The notes under the pieces were generated by a model. It made no database searches. It saw only the letters and a list, made by a program, of their open reading frames with translations, and was not told the origin of the DNA. This document shows, piece by piece, positions 5,613-7,037 of a stretch of DNA of 7,037 bases. Numbering within the stretch: the stretch's first letter is position 1; the number at the start of each line of letters is the position of its first letter. This DNA is from an uncultured Elusimicrobiales bacterium (GTDB lineage: Bacteria > Elusimicrobiota > Elusimicrobia > Elusimicrobiales > Elusimicrobiaceae): positions 1 through 7,037 of the forward strand of contig CAKUDJ010000038.1 of assembly GCA_934644855.1 (NCBI GenBank). The letters are read 5' to 3'. A program made the translations under genes and the position numbers.

Positions 5613-6251
5613 ATGAAATCTATTAAAGCCGAAGGGCAAGCGCATTGCCCCAACCATTGTGAACAGTTTGATGTGGAATATTGGTCCTTTGTGCGCGCGG
5701 ACCAAGACCCCGATTTGAAAACCGCCGCGTTGGGCGGAGAGTTGAATTTATTTTGCTGCCCGGAATGTAAAACATTCTTTCACCACGATTCCAACCTGAT
5801 TTATTTGGATGCCCCCGCGGAACTGATGGTGTTTGTGTTCGCCCATGCGGACAAAGCCAAGGAAGATGCCCTGGTTGCCAAAATGAAGGAAGATTACGCC
5901 CTCATTAAAAAAACGCTTTCCAAAACCTTACAGTTAGACTATGAACCCGCGTATGTGTTTGGGTTGGAAGCCTTAAAAAGTGTGTTGGAACACGAAGAAG
6001 AACTGACGTTTGAATCCGAAGTGGTGGCGGCGGCGTGCGCGGCGGCCGGCCTGCAAGTGGCCCGCTTAAAGCCCGCTTATGCGCGGAAAAATCACTTCCC
6101 GCTTTATGTGCCCGCCGCGGATAAACCCGGCGCAAACGCTTATGCGTTGGCTGCCCATAAAGTGCTTAAAGCGGGGTTAAACAGCAAACTGTTGCAAAAC
6201 TTTATGGACCGTATGAGTGAGGAGGGGGCAAGCGAGCCTTTACTGCTATGA
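5613..6251 (+). CDS. CpXC-domain protein, putative zinc-binding, function unknown
   Basis: A complete 212-residue cytoplasmic protein without a signal peptide or membrane segment. The N-terminal 80 residues fit the CpXC family: a first cysteine pair HCPNHC (Cys12, Cys16), DPDLKTAALGGELNLF in the middle, a second pair CCPEC (Cys49, Cys52), and LIYLDAPAELMVFVF (62-76). Two such cysteine pairs would form a zinc ribbon; the family has no established function. Residues 80-212 are mostly helical-looking (DALVAKMKEDYALIKKTL, then an Ala-rich part) and match nothing I recognise. The only usable start is the ATG at 5613. A Shine-Dalgarno-like AAGGAG lies at 5584-5589, 23 nt away and too far to serve it. 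The stop overlaps the next ATG as ATGA, so the two genes are probably translationally coupled. Confidence 0.82.
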   Translation: MKSIKAEGQAHCPNHCEQFDVEYWSFVRADQDPDLKTAALGGELNLFCCPECKTFFHHDSNLIYLDAPAELMVFVFAHADKAKEDALVAKMKEDYALIKKTLSKTLQLDYEPAYVFGLEALKSVLEHEEELTFESEVVAAACAAAGLQVARLKPAYARKNHFPLYVPAADKPGANAYALAAHKVLKAGLNSKLLQNFMDRMSEEGASEPLLL

Positions 6252-7037
6252 AAGGTAAAAATCCGGTAAATATTCCTAAAAAATATCAAGAAATTTTGTT
6301 TTCTATCGGCACTTATGCCGATAAATTGGGCACCAAAGCCTGGATTGTGGGCGGTGCCGTGCGTGATTTTTATTTAGGGCGCGATACACTAGATATTGAT
6401 TTGTCCTTTGAGGGAAATGTGGACCCTGTGGCCGGTTTTGCAGTCAAGCGTTGGGGGGGAAGCAGGCATAAATTTTCCCAATTTAGTACGTTTCGCGTAA
6501 ATTTAACTACCGGGCTTAAATTGGATATGGTGCGCGCACGGCGCGAAAGCTACCCCCGTTCCGGGATGCTGCCGGAAGTGACGCCCTCGTGCATTAAAGA
6601 CGATATGTTCCGGCGCGATTTTACCGCCAATTCCTGGGCGTTAAGCATTATGCCGGATTCTTTCGGCGCCTCATTTGACCCTTTCGGCGCGCAAAAGGAT
6701 ATTGATGCGGGGATTATCCGTATCCTGCACCCCAAAAGTTTTTTGGACGACCCGACCCGGATGTGCCGGGCGGTGCGTTTTGCCGGGCGCTTCGGGTGGA
6801 AATTGGCCCCCAAAACGGAAGCTTTATTAAAGGAGGCGGTGACGCAGCAATATCCGTTGCTCCTTTCGCGTGAACGGCTGACGCGGGAATTTTTGAAAAT
6901 AAATAAAGAAAAAGAAATTAAACGCATTTTGGAAATGATGCGGGAATACGGGATGTTGCAGTTTGTGTACCCGGGTTTGACCTGGCACGACGGCCTGAAC
7001 CGCGTAAAAACCGTAGACGAACGGTTAGGGGTTATGG
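6248..7037 (+). CDS. tRNA CCA nucleotidyltransferase / poly(A) polymerase family, class II (3' truncated by window)
   Basis: The first 263 codons are present; the frame is open to the window edge. Class II nucleotidyltransferase motifs appear in order: WIVGGAVRD (32-40), the metal-binding DID (Asp49, Asp51) after LGRDTL, LDMVRARRE (92-100), RRDFTAN (122-128), and DDPTRMCRAVRFAGRF (166-181), the nucleotide-recognition helix. The enzyme adds CCA, or part of it, to tRNA 3' ends without a nucleic-acid template. CCA-adding, CC-adding, A-adding and poly(A)-polymerase members share these motifs and the fragment cannot separate them, so I give no symbol. Start: the ATG overlaps the CpXC stop (ATGA). 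GGAGG at 6221-6225 is 22 nt away, and no other in-frame start exists after the upstream TGA at 6218, so reinitiation after CpXC is likely. The tRNA upstream lacks an encoded CCA, which fits a need for this activity. Confidence 0.92.
   Translation, partial: MKGKNPVNIPKKYQEILFSIGTYADKLGTKAWIVGGAVRDFYLGRDTLDIDLSFEGNVDPVAGFAVKRWGGSRHKFSQFSTFRVNLTTGLKLDMVRARRESYPRSGMLPEVTPSCIKDDMFRRDFTANSWALSIMPDSFGASFDPFGAQKDIDAGIIRILHPKSFLDDPTRMCRAVRFAGRFGWKLAPKTEALLKEAVTQQYPLLLSRERLTREFLKINKEKEIKRILEMMREYGMLQFVYPGLTWHDGLNRVKTVDERLGVM

Noticed and set aside
5368..5616. Plus-strand open frame spanning the tRNA and its terminator.
   Set aside because: It runs through a structured tRNA and two hairpins and has no family resemblance.
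6550..6927. 125-codon minus-strand open frame opposite the CCA-enzyme gene.
   Set aside because: The plus strand carries conserved nucleotidyltransferase motifs through this stretch, so the opposite frame is a shadow.
1..7037. CRISPR array, insertion sequence, phage gene, attachment site beside the tRNA.
   Set aside because: No repeated spacing units, transposase or integrase motifs were seen, and no copy of the tRNA 3' end was noticed elsewhere in the window.

Overview
This is a compact stretch of bacterial chromosome, made almost entirely of housekeeping genes, with no sign of mobile elements, phage or CRISPR. By eye the base composition is close to half GC. The order yebC-ruvC-ruvA-ruvB-spoIID-like-queA resembles that of Clostridia and several other anaerobe lineages. 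I cannot fix the phylum from sequence alone. An anaerobic, gut-type lineage such as Elusimicrobiota is a low-confidence guess, based on this order plus the SpoIID and CpXC proteins.

Layout. Positions 35-5285 carry six genes on the minus strand, read from right to left: yebC (translation factor / regulator), ruvC, ruvA and ruvB (Holliday-junction resolvase and branch-migration motor), an exported SpoIID/LytB-type peptidoglycan glycosidase, and queA (queuosine synthesis). The junctions are very tight: 7 nt, 47 nt, a 4-nt ATGA overlap, and two TAA-N-ATG junctions. The series therefore probably behaves as one operon, with an extra internal promoter in the 47-nt gap before ruvA. Positions 5286-5403 are a divergent promoter region. 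On the plus strand follow a tRNA-Arg(UCG) at 5404-5476, two hairpins (the second a good rho-independent terminator), a CpXC-domain zinc-binding protein (5613-6251), and the 5' part of a tRNA CCA nucleotidyltransferase-family gene that overlaps it by ATGA and runs off the right end. Positions 1-34 hold nothing I can assign.

How the genes fit together. RuvA, RuvB and RuvC form the resolvasome, and YebC is a frequent genomic neighbour of ruvC. QueA and the CCA-adding enzyme both act on tRNA. The tRNA in the window does not encode its own CCA end, so it needs an enzyme of the kind encoded just downstream.

The most interesting signals are regulatory. Four intergenic sites share the same extended -10 pattern (TGN followed by TANAAT-like). 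In two of them, before ruvA and before the CpXC gene, the hexamer ends exactly 6 nt before the ATG, which predicts leaderless transcripts. RuvA is also unusual: both helix-hairpin-helix glycine motifs and one acidic-pin residue deviate from the family. I found no convincing undescribed multi-gene system.
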